Below the pieces are notes generated by a model that worked only from the letters and a program-made list of their open reading frames with translations, was not told the origin of the DNA and searched no databases. This document shows, one piece after another, positions 22,540-34,352 of a stretch of DNA of 64,000 nucleotides. Within the stretch, counting starts at the first letter, position 1; each line of letters opens with the position of its first letter. The DNA comes from Areca catechu. Taxonomy: Eukaryota; Streptophyta; Magnoliopsida; Arecales; Arecaceae. The stretch covers positions 61,975,851 to 62,039,850 of the forward strand of contig CM038044.1 of the NCBI GenBank assembly GCA_021397845.1. The letters run 5' to 3'. The position numbers and the translations under genes were made by a program.

Positions 22540-24690
22540 CTATCTAAAAATATATAAAAGTCCTAATCCTCATCCATGGAATCATCAGAAGATGAACCGA
22601 TCTCAATCGGTCATGTATCAATGAAGGATCGAGCTCGTGGCCATCTCGATCGAAGATCTCTAAGTCTGGTCCTAGTCGGCTGTGGAGGGGGTATGATGAC
22701 CATGTCCTCTGCGACGAGCATATGTTTGACATCTAGCTGGAGCAATAGAAGTAGAAATAATATCCTTCGCAGGAATGGAACTGATCGGTTCAACAATCTC
22801 AGCAACCGTTGGAAGAGGTGTGCGATTAAATGAAAGACCGGAGTCAAGATACTGAAAGTCGGGTGTATAAAATCCAAGCTCTCGGATAAGAGAGGATGTA
22901 TGAAGTGTAGGACTCTCAATAATCTATGTATCAAGGATAGGGGTAATAGCTGATGACACAACAGGCGTATCAAAAATAGAAGTATCAATTGTAGAATGTA
23001 TCAGTATATCTATAATCAGTGTATCAACAATGGGGGTCTCAATAATAGGAGTATGAATAGCAGAAGTATCAATATCAGGGTTCTCAATAATAGTTGTATC
23101 GATAACTGGAGAGAGAATAGGAATAGGAATAGGAATACGATCATCAGATCTAGAAGGAGAGGATGAAACAGGAGTCTGGGCAGGTGAATAGGAAGGGTCA
23201 ACAACAGGACTCCTAGGCAAGTTAGCCATCACCTCTGCTACTATCTCTGAAGTAACATCTGTGAAATCAAATCTATCCGAGTCAGTCTCCTCGTCATCTC
23301 CATCATCATCTCCATTATCTCCAATAACTGTATCACCATCTCCAACAGTAGTATCTACACCAGTATTAATATCATCAATGTCATCAACTAGTGTAGGAGC
23401 AGGTACATGAACAGTTGTAGGAGCAGTATTTGTAACCAGAGTACTCGTTGAAGATCTGGATAGTACAGAAAGCATAGCTAAGATGCGATCAATAAGTCCA
23501 GCATGGCTCTCTCTTGTCTCAGCTATGAAATAATCAAGATGCTACCTCAAAATAAATATGTCAATCTCGATGCATCTAACTCTATATAGTAAGCTATCTG
23601 AAGTGCCTGGAGTCTCCGTCTATGTTGGCTAAGCTGTGCAGAAGTAGAAGGATCAGACTAAGGAGCAACCGCTGGCTGCGCTATCTCTCAGGCTGAGTCT
23701 CGCTGGGTCCTGCCTTGTCGGAGAGGATGCGCTCCTCCTCTGCTACATCATCATCATCAGCTCTGTCCTCGGCCTGACCTGATATCCTGCGAGTCCACTG
23801 GCCTCGGAACAAGTGATAGTCCATCCGATGTAATGATCTAATGTCGTACACATCGATATGAAGCAATGTACCTTAGGGCTCATCCTCAAAGCTGATGCCA
23901 TACTCTCTAAATAATACTGTCAGTCCCATGCCATAAGGGAGGCAGAGTCGCTGGCTAGTCGACGCCTCCATAATCTGTGTACCAAAAGAACTTGAATGCA
24001 TATAGGTGAGCGCTGAACCAAAGAGACTATCACGAGCAACTCCCGCTTAGTGATATAGTCGAAACGTCCGGTCTTCGACAAAAGTATCCAGGCGATGATG
24101 TGATGCAATAAGTCTCATCTCTGCAAATAATCTGGATGCTAGTACAGTGGCTCCCTCTGGTAGAATGTCAAACTCAAAGATGCACTGAAGTCCACTGACT
24201 CGATCCATCAAACTGTCAACAACAGATCCTGTCATTGGTATATCCCATACTCTGCTCAGAATCTCTGAAATAACAGGGATATCCAGTCCTCTGACCTATG
24301 CCAACCAACAATCTGTCCCACGGGCGAGTGACCAAAAAACTCTCACATCAGCCCAGGGTAATACCTCTCACTAAGTGAACAGAATGTAGTCAGACCAGCC
24401 TGACAAATCCACTCTCCAATCCAAAAATGCTACTGGTCGACAAATGAAAAATCCACTCGATGTCCTCCAACTACAGTCTTCGACCTCATCCGACTGGACG
24501 AAATAAACAAAGGTCATGCGGGCGGATCTGCAGCTCTAGACTCATGTCGAGCCTTCGTCCTTCGCTCTTCTTCTTGGTTTGACTGACGAGGTCGATGAAC
24601 AACTTGCTTGTGAGGTTCCATTGCTTGGATTGAAGGATTGGGCAAGGTTTTGGTTGAAATCTAGGGTTTTTGTAAGGTTTAGAAATCAAA
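22540..24690 (-). pseudogene. extra ORF after pol (env-position ORF), decayed
   Basis: Between RNase H and the 3' LTR, minus-strand pieces in several frames line up as one old protein. A basic N-terminal part starts at about 24690 (MISKPYKNPRF). A middle part (24235-23681) includes FEFDILPEGATVLASRLF, MHHIIAWILLSKTGRFDYIT, and DVYDIRSLHRMDYHLFRGQW. A low-complexity acidic C-terminal part (23475-22611) has D/E runs and repeated IDTP/IETP-like units. The middle part resembles the domain annotated in plant genomes as 'putative plant transposon protein', often found in this position. Plant literature calls such ORFs env-like, but I see no signal peptide or transmembrane segment that would support an envelope role. 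The C-terminal half is open for 183 codons (23475-22924). Function unknown. Confidence 0.6.
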
Positions 24691-24872
24691 ACCTAGGAGA
24701 AATCTAACCAAAAACCGGCTATCGAGTATCCAATTCAAAGAAATAACAGGTAAAATCTTGTAACCGCGAATGGGAAAAATAAGGGTACCTTGAAAGCTTG
24801 TGTCGGCTCGAAGGAGAAAAGAAATGGGGAGAAAAATGGTTCAGAAACCCCTTTATTCTCAGTCTACTGTCG

Positions 24873-24925
24873 TTCATGTGTCGACACATTCAGGTGTCGA
24901 CACTTCGATGTGTCGACACATCAAC
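24873..24925. repeat. internal copy of the GTCGAC motif, three units
   Basis: Three palindromic units (ATGTGTCGACACAT type: about 24875, 24893 and 24909) lie between the extra ORF and pol, more than 3 kb from either LTR, in the same spelling as in the LTR U3. Confidence 0.8.
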
Positions 24926-25084
24926 TTGAAAATAAAAAATTCAGTGATTTCAAGGGTAGATCAAAATTAATTAAAATGTGATAATTTTAGAGTGAAACCA
25001 ATAATGATTGAGTAAGATTTATCATAATTAAGGTCGAATTGATCTAGTTTAAGTCAAAATATAGGAAAAATTTAATCAAATGGA

Positions 25085-26700
25085 TTGATGATCCCGAGCT
25101 CTCTTCTAATCATACAGAATCAATCTTCCAGAAGAGGTTTAGTCAAAATATCAGCTAATTAAAATTCAGTACTAATAAATTTAAGCAAAACATCATTGTT
25201 TTCTACATGATCTCTAATAAAATGATGTCTAATTTCAATATGTTTACTCCTAGAATGTTGAACATGATTTTTAGTCAAGAAAATAGCACTGGTATAATCA
25301 TATTTAATAGGCGTACTAGCCAACTTGATTCCAAAGCCTTCAAGTTGTTGCTTAATCCACAAGATTTGAGTACAACAACTTCCTGCTGTAATATACTTAG
25401 CCAGCTGTGGATGGTGCAACTGAAGTTTGTTTCTTGCTAAACCATGAGATTAAGTTAACTCCAACAAATTGGCAAGTGCCACTAGTACTCTTTTTATCCA
25501 ATTTACAACCAACAAAATCCGCATCAAAATATCCAATCAATTTAGCAGATGAATTTCTAGAATACCATAAACCAATATCAATAGTACCAGATAGATATTT
25601 AATAATGCACTTAACAGCCATAAGATGTGACTCTTTAGGTTCAGACTGATATCTAGCACATATGCAAACACTAAACATTATATCTGGTCTACTAGCAGTT
25701 AGATACAATAAAGAGCCAATCACACCTCTATATAACTTTTGATCTACTGATTTATCATGTTCATCTTTATCAAGTCTACAAGAGAGGCTCATGGGCGTAC
25801 CTATTGGTTTAGCAGTCTTCATTCCAAACTTCTTTACAATTTTTCTTGTGTACTTAGCTTGGTTGATGAAGATACTATCTGTAGTTTGCTTGATCTGGAG
25901 TCCGAGAAAGAAATTGAGTTCTTCCATCATGCTCATCTCGAACTCACCCTGCATTAGCTAAGCGAACTCTTGAAAAAGAATTTCATTAGTAGCACCGAAA
26001 ATGATGTCATCAATATATATTTGTACTACTAATAAATCATTATATTTCTTTTTAAAAACAATATTTTATCAACATTTTCTCTAGAAAATTTATTTTCAAT
26101 TAGAAATTTGCTGAGTCTATCATACCATGCTCGAGGTGCTTGCTTTAATCCATAAAGTTTTTTGTGTAATTTAAAAACATGATCAGGATGTGCATGATTT
26201 TCAAATCCAGGTGGTTATTCAACAAAAACCTTTTTAGTTATAAAACCATTTAAGAAAGTACTCTTAACATCCATTTGAAAAAATTTGAAATTCATAAAAT
26301 AGGCAAATACTAATAATAATAGTCTAATTGCTTCAAGTCTAGTAACATTAGCAAAAGTTTTATCAAAATCAATCCTTTCCTCCGATTGTAGCCTTTAGCA
26401 ACTAGCCTAGCTTTATTTCTAACAACAATACTATTTTCATCTAATTTATTCCTAAATACCCATTTAGTGCCAATAATTAAAATATCATCATCTTTTTATA
26501 AGTATCCAAATATTATTTTTATCAAATTGAATTAGTTCTTCTTGCATAGAATTGATCCAATTAGAGCCTTTTTCAGCTTCTTCAAAATATTTAGGTTCTA
26601 CCTGAGATACAAATGCTATATAATCATATTCATTTCTAATTGAGACTCGAGTTCTTATCCCTTTAGATGGATCACCTAAGATTAATTCCTTAGGATATCC
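25085..26700 (-). pseudogene. copia reverse transcriptase and RNase H, decayed
   Basis: In the minus direction: an RT start with VEPKYFEEAEKGSNWINSMQ (in 27030-26488); then, in broken frames, a YIDD catalytic motif (VQIYIDDIIFGATNE, codons at 26006-26017); EFEMSMMEELNFFLGLQIKQ; SLLYLTASRPDIMFSVCIC; and RNase H motifs YFDADFVGCKLDKKSTSGT, SWFSKKQTSVAPSTA, ITAGSCCTQILWIKQQLE, HSRSKHIEIRHHFIRDHVEN and finally LADILTKPL at about 25120. Open pieces are 25954-25397 and 25419-25159. The Asp pair of RT and several RNase H acidic residues survive, but frameshifts and stops separate the pieces. Confidence 0.9.
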
Positions 26701-28215
26701 ATGAGCATACCTCCACTCCTTAGGTAGATCTTGATGTTTTGGAGTGTCATCTTCTTTTTCATTCTTGTCTTGATCTTTTTCATTTGGTTGAGGTTGATCA
26801 TTCAAAGTTAGCTTCTGAAGCTTGTCAGCACCTACACATTCATCAGATGTATCCTCTTTTCTGAAGGATTTGTTAGTAGATTCTTCAAAGACAATATGTA
26901 CTGACTCTTCCGCAACCAAAGTTTGTTTATTAAAAACTCTATATAACCTGCTTGATGTAGAGTATCCTAAAAAGATACCTTCATCAGACTTGGCATCGAA
27001 CTTTCCAAGATGATCTTTTTCATTGTTCAAAACAAAATATTTACAACCAAAAACTTAAAAATATTTCAAAGTCAGTTTTCTTTGGTTCCAAAGTTCATAT
27101 GGAGTTTTCTTTAAAATAGGATGGATTAAAACATGATTTAAAATATAACAAGTTGTATTAATAGCTTCGGCCCCATATATTGGCAAATCATTTTCACAAA
27201 GCACAATACGTGCTATTTCTTTCAAAGTATGATTTTTCTTTCTACTACCATATTCTGCTGAGGTGTCCTAGGTGCAGAAAAATTATGTTCTATTCCTTTT
27301 TCATTGCAAAAGTTTTTGAAATCTTGATTTTCAAATTCAGTTCCATGATCATTACGAATGCAAACAACTGAAACACCTTTTTCGTTTGAAACTTTTCGAT
27401 AAAACTTTATGAAACTGAAAATGATTCATCTTTTTGTGCCAAAAAGAAAACCCATGTAAATCTTGAAAAATCATCCACAATGACTAATCCATATCTCTTG
27501 CCTCCTAGACTTGATGTTCTAGTTGGTCCAAAGAGATCTATATGAAGTAGTTCAAGTGGCCTACTAGTAGTTACAAATCCTTTTGGTTTGAAAGAAGTTT
27601 TGACTTGTTTACCAAATTGACATGCTTGGCAAATCCTATTTTTTTCGAAACAAAGTTCAGATAAATCTCTAACTAAATTTTTTTATAAAGTTTTGAAATA
27701 AGATACATACTAGTATGCCCTAATCTTCTATGTCATAGCCAACTAGTCTCATCTTTAGTAAAATTCATTGCAACAAGGCTTTCTCTATTAGGCAAAGATA
27801 GATCATCTAGGTCTTCCAAATAAATATTTCAATGCCTTTTTCCAATTAATTGTACTCCATTTATATCCGGACTAGCAATCATGCAAAATGATGATTTAAA
27901 ACTACTTGAAAACCTTTATCTCAAAACTGCCTAATGCTTAAAAGATTATGTTTCAAACCATCGACTAAAAGTATATTATTAATACTACTGGAAGGAGTAT
28001 GTGAACCTTACCAATACCAATGATTTTTTCTTTATCATTATCACCGAATGTCACACTCCCTCTATTCAAAGCTTCAAGAGAAGTGAATTGCTTCACATCT
28101 CCAGTCATGTGCCTTGAGCAACCACTGTCAAGATACCAAAGTCTTTTGTTCTCCTTGGTTGCAAGACACACCTGCAATAAAATCAAGCTTTGTTTTAAGG
28201 TACCCAAGCCAACTT
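26700..28215 (-). pseudogene. copia protease and integrase, decayed
   Basis: The protease region starts with RLWYLDSGCSRHMTGDVKQF (in 28207-27965), which keeps the DSG active-site triad. Integrase follows in broken frames: an HRRLGHTS zinc-region piece near 27730 that is preceded by TGA where Trp is expected, LELLHIDLFGPT (first catalytic Asp) near 27555-27520, CIRNDHGTEF (second Asp) near 27365-27330, and PQQNMVVERKN (catalytic Glu) near 27265-27235. The C-terminal LGKFDAKSDEGIFLGYSTSS lies in the open piece 27030-26488. Stops and frameshifts make it non-functional. Confidence 0.88.
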
Positions 28216-28289
28216 GGGTCCTTTAGGGTTAGCATTCAAAATGGTTCCTTTTGGAACCCACACTTTACCAAAAGAATTGGCTTTTCTCA

Positions 28290-29899
28290 AATTACATTGA
28301 AATGATTTATGACCTGACTTTTTACAAGTAAAACAAGTAATGCTAGATGATGCAGGTATAAAAAAGTTTTTGAAATACTTTTGTTGCTTCTATGGTTTAT
28401 ATCCTAATCCTGCCTTATTAAAAATTGCTCTTTGATTGTTCAAAAGTAGGTTTAGCTTTTCTGAACTGTAAGTGAATTTCTCAATAAAAGGTTTTATCTT
28501 TTCAAGTTCATTTTTATACTTGACATTTTCAAGTTCTAAATCCTTGTTTTTCTTTAAAACATCATTATTTGAAATAATATTTTTAGGTCTTTTAAAAACT
28601 TTATTTTTCATAGATAAAACACTATTTTTCTTTTCTAAAATATCTAATTTAGATTTCAAAATAATAACATCATTTAGTAAAGAATTGTTTTCAAAAGAGA
28701 AACTATTTGCATGCTTTTTCAATTTCTTGTTTTCAGATGAAATTAGTTTGTAATCATGCATAAGTTCTTCAAAGGCATTCCTATGTTCATCAAATGTAAA
28801 ATCAATTTTGGTGTTGGAACTTACCTCATCATTATCTTGATGTGACATTAAGCAGAGATTTGCAACTTCGTTCTGCTCTTCTTCAGAACTAAAGTCTTCG
28901 CTATCGCTCCAAGTGGCCATCATGGCTTTCTTCCTTAATTTCTTTCTAGATTTCTTAAGAAGAGAACAATCAAACTTGTAGTATCACGGCTTCTTGCACT
29001 CGAAGCATATAAGTACTTCCTTCTTCTTTTCCTTTTCCTTTTCTTTTCCTTTTTCTTTGGATTGATATTTATTTTTATAAGAAAATTTCCTCCTCTTCAT
29101 GAATCTTCTAAACTTTCGTGCAAGGAAATCTTCTTCACCTTCATCTTCCTCTTCATCTTCGGACTCATCTATTGAGGATTCTTCTTGTATGTTTGACTTG
29201 AAAGCAATCCCCTTCTTTTTATTGTCCATGTCCATTGATTTTTGTTTCAGATTGAGATCATAAGTCATGAGCGATCCAACTAGCTGCTCAAGAGGTAACT
29301 TGTCAACATCCTTGGCTTCTTGAATTGCGGTCACCTTTGGATCCCATGATGTTGGAAGTGACATGAGAATTTTATTTACAAGATCAGCATTAGACATGAC
29401 TTTTCCAAGACTTCTCATATCATTAGCAATATTTGTGAATCTTGTGTACATATCAGTGATTGATTCATTAGGTTCCATTCGTAATATCTCATAAGTGTGC
29501 ACTAACATATTTACTTTAGTGTTCTTCACTTGATCGGTACCCTCATGGGTAACTTCAAGTGTGTCCCATATTTCTTTGGTAGACATGCATGTAGATATCC
29601 TATTAAATTTACTAGGATCTAATGCACAATAGAGGAGATTTATTGCCTTGGCATTGATCTCGGATTGTTTAATATCATTTTCATCCCAATCCCCTTCATG
29701 CTTTGGGATGGAAACATCATTAATCACTACCGAAAGAATATGAGGACCCTTATCAACTACTTTTCACAAATTATAATCAATAGAATGCATATAAATTCTC
29801 ATCCTAGTTTTTCAATAAGTATAATTTGATCCATTGAAAAATAGAGGTCTATTTGAGACTTTGTCCCTTAACTACATTAGTACCAATTGGGGCTGTCAT
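28290..29899 (-). pseudogene. copia Gag, decayed
   Basis: The start ATG at 29899 (MTAPIGTNVVKG) matches the gag start of the element at 1-3254, but a frameshift follows within about 15 codons, and two TGG codons have become TGA before the main open piece (29727-28984, 247 codons). That piece has the UBN2-type Gag domain, an acidic stretch (DESEDEEEDEGEEDF), a K/E run and the first half of a zinc knuckle (CFECKKP). A stop breaks the knuckle. A second open piece (28923-28390, 177 codons) covers the coiled-coil part, and a second knuckle CFTCKKSGHKSFQC lies at about 28340-28298. Overall it is closely similar to the intact Gag at 1-1650. Confidence 0.9.
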
Positions 29900-29942
29900 A
29901 GATTTTTACTCAAGGCAGTAAAGCCTATACACTGAGAACAGG

Positions 29943-29954
29943 GCTCTGATACCA
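29943..29954 (-). other. primer-binding site (initiator Met tRNA) of the SIRE-like element
   Basis: The minus strand reads TGGTATCAGAGC, 2 bp inside the 5' LTR boundary, in the same arrangement as at 1694-1705. Confidence 0.9.
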
Positions 29955-30260
29955 CTTGTTGCCCAGTAAGCAACCCAAGAGGAGGGTTGAATTGGGTCTC
30001 TAAAAATTGAAACTTAATATTACTTGATACTAAGTAATGCAATCCAATTTAGCGAATATATTAGCAAGGTACTATCAATTCAATTATAATGCTCTAAAAT
30101 AAAAGTGCAGCAGAAATAAAGAGCAATATGTAAAGAGCAAGGAGAGAGAGATCAAGCAATCACAAAGACCAAGAAATATAGTGGTTCGGTGCTATCCAAT
30201 TCATCTACATCCACTCCCCAAGATTCCCTTGGAAATTCATTATAGTCACACAAATTACAG

Positions 30261-30504
30261 TTGATTAGTTTTGCGGGCTCACTAATCAAAAACCCAACTT
30301 GTTTTTACAAGGCCAATAAGTCAAAACCTCACTTGGTTTTACGGGCTAACCAAGAACCTAATTGGTTTTTACAAGGCTAACCAACAACCCCCCTTAGTTT
30401 TCCGGGCTAACCAAGAACCTTGTGGTTTTGCGGGCAACCATCAACCTAATTGGTTTTCCAAGGCTCACCAATAACCTCACTTGGTTTTACAATAGGCTAA
30501 CCAA
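30261..30504. repeat. hairpin row in the 5' LTR
   Basis: Counterpart of 20416-20662. Most stems are kept (TTGATTAGT/ACTAATCAA, CTTGGTT/AACCAAG, ATTGGT/ACCAAT); a few have single mismatches (ACTTGTT/AATAAGT, CTTAGTT/AACCAAG). Confidence 0.8.
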
Positions 30505-30616
30505 AAACCCTTATAGGAAATATGGTTTAAAAGTAAAGAACCAATGTAAGCTTTCTAAAACAAAGCGGATGATATCTCTTTGTAGCTCGATGTAGAGTTG
30601 CTTTCAACTTGTAGAA

Positions 30617-30928
30617 GCCTCTTGAATGCCCAAGAATGGATGATCTTCAATGCTCTTGAAAACTTTTGAATTCTTGGAGGCTTCCTTTAGCTTGAGAGTG
30701 GTTGAAACTTCAATGAATAGGAGTTAAATAGCTCACTTTTCTTCTCTCATCTCAAAACTCAGTAGTTAAATAGCCTCTTGAATGCCCAAGAATGGATGAT
30801 CTTCAATGCTCTTGAAAACTTTTGAATGCTTGGAGGCTTCCTTTAGCTTGAGAGTGGTTGAAACTTCAATGAATAGGAGTTAAATAGCTCACTTTTCTTC
30901 TCTCATCTCAAAACTCCTTAATGGTCTT
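30617..30928. repeat. 156-bp tandem duplication present only in the 5' LTR
   Basis: GCCTCTTGAATGCCCAAGAA starts at 30617 and again at 30773, and the following 156 bp are nearly identical. The 3' LTR has a single copy (about 20769-20925). Because both LTRs are copied from one template at insertion, the duplication arose after integration. Confidence 0.9.
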
Positions 30929-31731
30929 CAATATCATGTGTTTTGATTTGATTTTGAGCATATAAATACCTTCCCAAGGCCTCAAAACTAGTTTTTAGTC
31001 ATTAGACTTGAAAAACTAGCCGTTGGGGGGCAATTTGGGCGAGTTCTACGTTTGAAAAACTAGCCATTACTGTTGCCGGAACTTCATGTGTCGATACTTC
31101 AGGCTGTGAGTCGACACATAAGGTCGACACTTGATCTTTTTGAGTTGACCCTAGTTCAAATTGCTTCATTCTGATTCTTTGGAAATCTCAGATATGTCGA
31201 CACTTCCTCAATTAAGTCAACATCTTGAGTCGACACCTTGCTTCCATATGTCAACACTTCAGCTGTTCCTTCAACTTCTGCAAGTTCTGTAGCTTGAAAG
31301 TCTCAGGCGATATGTTGATCCAAGTGTCGACACTTTGAGTCGATACTTCAGGTCCATGTGTTGACACTTCATTTGTGCCATTTGAAACATTGCTACGTAC
31401 CGGCCTGAGTCAACACTTCATCTCCATGTGTCGATACTTCATGTCATGTGTCGACACTTTGAGTCGACACTTCTTTGAAAACTTCACAGAAAGGCCTAAA
31501 CTTTAGCTGAAACATATTTCCATTTAACTTAGCCATCCAATTAACCATCTCTTGAGTGTCCAAGTCTTCTTTAAGTAATCTTTTCATTCAAACTTAGCTT
31601 TTTCAAAATAATTGAGCTTCTTCAAATTTGTAAGCACCTTTTCAATAAAAACACACTCAAAGCAAATCATTATTCCTCAACTTATACTTAACAATTTTGC
31701 TTATCATCAAAATCAATTAATAGAGTCAACA

Positions 31732-31736
31732 TAAGC
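31732..31736. other. right target-site duplication TAAGC
   Basis: Exact repeat of 20107-20111 directly after the LTR end CAACA; array sequence resumes at once. Confidence 0.9.
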
Positions 31737-32809
31737 CCTAAATCCTAAAACTCTAAAATCCAAAGCACTTAACCCTAAACCTAAACCTCAAGACAATGAA
31801 TTCAAAATCTAGGCCTGATAAACAAAACCCTGAACGCTAAGTCTTAAATCATAAGCCATTAAATCGTAAATCCTAGACTCTAAACCATGAATTCCTAAAA
31901 CCCTAAACCCTAAACCAAAACTCTAAAACCTAAATCAAAAATTCCAAATCCCAAAGTCCTAAACACTAAAACCGTAAACCATATACCCTAAATCCCCAAA
32001 CCCTAAAAGCCTAAATCCTAAACCATAAACCATAAATCCTAAACCTTAAACCCTTACATCCTAAAACCTAAACTCAAAAACCCTAAGCCCTAAATCCTAA
32101 ATGCTAAAAGCTGAAATTAAATGCCCGAAATTGTAAACCCTAAATCTTAAACCTTAAACCCTAGATTGCTAAAACCCTAAATCCTAAATCATATACCCAA
32201 AAACCTAAACCCTCAAAACTTGAACAAAATACCCTAAAACAAAAACCCTAAATCTTAAATCATAACCCACTAAACCCTTAACCTTAATCACTAAACCCTA
32301 AATCCAAAGCCCAAAAGCCTTAAAGCCAAAAATCCAAAACACTAAAACCAAAGCCCTAAAATGTAAACCATAGGACCTAAACCCTAAAACCAAAATACCA
32401 AATGCCAAACCCTAGGCCCTAAATCCTAAACCTTAAAACCCTAAGACCTAAACTCTAAATCTAGAATCCAAGACCCTATATCCTAATCCCTAAATCACTA
32501 AACCTTTAACCCTAACACTAATCCCTAAACCTAAACCAGAAAATCCTGAAACCCTAAACACTATAACCAAAATCCTAAAACATAAACCCCAAATCCTAAA
32601 TGCTAAACCCTAAACCCTATCCCTAAGCCCTAAAACCAAAAGACCAAAACCCTCTTAAACCCAAAATCCTAAACCCTACACCCTAAACCCTAAACCCTAA
32701 ACCCCGAACACTAGATTACTTAATCACTAAACCCTAAATTGTAAATCCAAAAATCCTAAAACCTTAAAACCATAAACACTAAGCACAAAGTCTTAAAACC
32801 CTAAACCCT

Positions 32810-32907
32810 TACGCAAGTGCTAGCAAAATTTAATTATGTGCTTTGCATTCTTCATAAATAGGTTAGGATGGGTACAAATAGATTATGGTACTGCACATTC
32901 AAGTAAT
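32810..32907. repeat. island A, copy 3
   Basis: GCTAGC landmark at 32819; same block as at 12447 with a few substitutions. Confidence 0.9.
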
Positions 32908-33775
32908 CTAAACCCTAAACCATCCAAAATCCAAAATCCTAAACTACCCTTGGTCCTAAATGCCTAAACCCTAACTCCACAAACCCTAAATAATAAATCC
33001 ATAAACCTAAACCCTAGCACCCTAAACCCTAAAAACTAAATCCATAAACCCTAAACACTTTACCCTAAATTCTGAAATCCTGAGATACTAAACCTCGAAA
33101 CCAAAATCCTAAAACTGAAATCCAAAATCCCAAATCCCGAAATACTATATACTAAAACAATAAACACTAAAGTCTAAACCCTACCCTAGACACTCAAACC
33201 CTAACTCCTAAACCTTAAATCCTAAAACCTATACCCTAAACACTAAAACCAAAACCTTGAATCCACACCCTAAATCACTAAACCCTAAAACCCTAAACCG
33301 TAAATCAAAAATTCTTAAAATCCTAAAATGCCAATAAACAGTAAAACCAAAACCCTAAAACCCATAAACCCTAAACCTTAAATACTAAACCCTAAAAACA
33401 TAAACCCTAAACCCTAAATGCTAAACCCTAAAACCATAAACACTAAACCCTAAACACTAAAATCCTAAGCACTAAACCCTAAAACCAAAACACTAAACAC
33501 TTAATCCTAAACCCGAAACCCAAACACCCTGCATCGTGAGCCTTAAAAAATAAACCCTAAACCATGGAATCCTAAACCCTAAACCTTAAATCCCAAACCC
33601 TAAATCCAAAATCCCACTAATTCCCAGCCCAAAACCCAAAAAGCCTAAAATCTTAAGCCCTAAATCCTAAACCCTAAAACCTAGACCCTAAACATTAAAA
33701 TCCTACATCCAAAACTCTAAAACCTAAACTCAAAACCCTAAACACTAAACCCCTAAACTCAAAACCCTAAACCCT

Positions 33776-34352
33776 CATATTTACAATACTACTTTTGAGT
33801 TCCCCTATTCTTTGCACATTATTGTCCCTCCAATGAAACATAACACAAATAAACATCCTAATGATATTCCCACCATCCATCATAATCAATCTCCTCTGAA
33901 AGGCAAACACTCTCATGACTATTATGCTAAAAAAAATTTACCAACTTGAAATGTACCATTGAGCTCCTGATTTAATATTGCAAGGTTTAATTGGAAGTGT
34001 AGTTGGCAGTCCGTTCAACCCAAGAAACATAATCTAGCAAAACATCCTCGTGACATTCCCACCATCTATCAAAATCGATCACCTCTAAAAAATAAACACT
34101 TTCATGACTATTACGCTCATCATAAATACCGACTACAATTACACTATTGAGAACTTGCTCTAATAGTACGAGGTTTAATTTCAAGTATTGTTAACAATCA
34201 CTTCAACCCCTGAATATAGGAAAGCAAAGCTTCCGCAAGTGCTAGCTAAATTTAATTAAGTTCTTTGCATTTTGCATAGATAGGATAGGATGGGTACAAA
34301 TAGATTGTGGTACTGCACATTTTAGTAGCTTTTTCTCTCAAATACAAGCTAA
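33776..34352. repeat. island B, copy 3, with a 65-codon minus-strand ORF
   Basis: GCTAGC landmark at 34241. The minus-strand ORF 33987-34184 is open and the most changed of the four (IYDERNSHESVY, IDFDRWWECHEDVLLDYVSW). Confidence 0.85.

Larger units (their letters stand above)
20112..31731 (-). mobile_element. complete but decayed 11.6-kb Ty1/copia retrotransposon (SIRE-like) inside the array
   Basis: The element has two LTRs (20112-21729 and 29957-31731), PPT, PBS, gag, protease, integrase, RT, RNase H and an additional ORF region between pol and the 3' LTR, all on the minus strand, and is bounded by a perfect 5-bp duplication of the array sequence TAAGC. Gag-PR-IN-RT-RNase H is the copia order. 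The extra ORF after pol, the >11-kb size, the long LTRs and repeated A/G-rich tracts near the 3' LTR are known traits of the SIRE/Maximus group. All coding regions carry stops and frameshifts, and the two LTRs differ by several percent by eye in their first 240 bp, so the insertion is not recent. Confidence 0.93.
29957..31731 (-). repeat. 5' LTR of the SIRE-like element (1775 bp)
   Basis: TGTTGCCCAG...GTCAACA, matched along its length by the 3' LTR but 157 bp longer because of a tandem duplication at 30617-30928. It carries the same hairpin row (30261-30504), TATA-like sequence (30959-30970) and GTCGAC cluster (31088-31475). Confidence 0.92.

Noticed and set aside
22576..22833. Plus-strand ORF with basic composition
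   Set aside because: It is antisense to the low-complexity end of the extra ORF of the SIRE-like element.
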